NCBI GenBank assembly: GCA_031761405.1
Contig: JASEVX010000003.1
Location: forward strand, 14,312,973 to 14,376,972
From: Serripes groenlandicus
Taxonomy: Eukaryota > Mollusca > Bivalvia > Cardiida > Cardiidae
Direction of reading: 5' to 3'
Length of the DNA stretch: 64,000 nucleotides
In this document: positions 63,853 to 64,000 of the stretch, piece after piece
Layout of the letters: each line of letters begins with the position of its first letter
Position numbering within the stretch: position 1 is the stretch's first letter
Made by a program: the position numbers and the translations under genes
The notes under the pieces: generated by a model
The model's input: only the letters and a program-made list of their open reading frames with translations
Told to the model about the DNA's origin: nothing
The model's database searches: none

Positions 63853-64000
63853 TAAACCCATTCCCACATATAGACACCTTTTAGCAAATCTGCAGCAGAC
63901 GACTTTTAAAAATATTGCCACTATATTTTCAACTGAATTTGAATATCAAATTTTCTTTTAGAGAACTTTTTTATTTTTCGTCTAGATGTTTTAAAGTCAT
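63853..64000 (+). mobile_element. M1 MITE cut by the window edge
   Basis: CTAAACCCATTCCCACATAT and internal arms; the right end is outside. Confidence 0.65.

Overview
The window is eukaryotic, AT-rich, intron-rich and full of repeats. Its dispersed repeats (hairpin elements ending in ACAAGAGGGCC...GGTGAGCTAAAA, tRNA-derived SINEs with a TTTCAGTTATATCA core, TTAA-flanked foldback MITEs) and the gene content suggest a bivalve mollusc, probably a heterodont. That is an inference; no species can be named from the sequence alone.

Positions 1-22.1 kb are mostly non-genic. They hold a cut-off repeat end, a SINE with a 13-bp target duplication, a nested repeat (1.99-4.68 kb), a 219-bp tandem duplication, several foldback MITEs, one good minus-strand coding exon (8005-8063), a duplicated tRNA-like module (13.3-14.3 kb), and a 2.4-kb element with terminal inverted repeats (about 14.86-17.28 kb). 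That element carries an intact three-exon gene for a 319-residue protein with a zinc-ribbon-like C-terminus. A TA-flanked 2.15-kb element follows (19.6-21.8 kb).

From 22.1 kb to the right edge a single plus-strand gene occupies the window. Fifteen exons join in frame into about 1,004 residues with no stop. The protein has a DPY30/RII-like N-terminal motif, a basic coiled coil, Glu/Lys/Gln-rich linkers, one canonical EF-hand and the beginning of a GAF-like domain. This matches EFCAB5. The gene runs off the right end. Three in-frame microexon candidates (24, 21 and 30 nt) lie in the large gap between the EF-hand-side exons and the next long exon.

The introns carry about 45 copies of one 230-bp foldback MITE (TTAA-CCCTTTCCC...GGGAAAGGG-TTAA, piggyBac-like ends) and several minisatellites with units of 47-52 bp. 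Two of these arrays begin exactly at an exon end, and their unit includes the exon tail plus the 5' splice site, so they multiply splice donors downstream of the real one. One array was later split by a 1.35-kb element with TATCCCCCGC termini.
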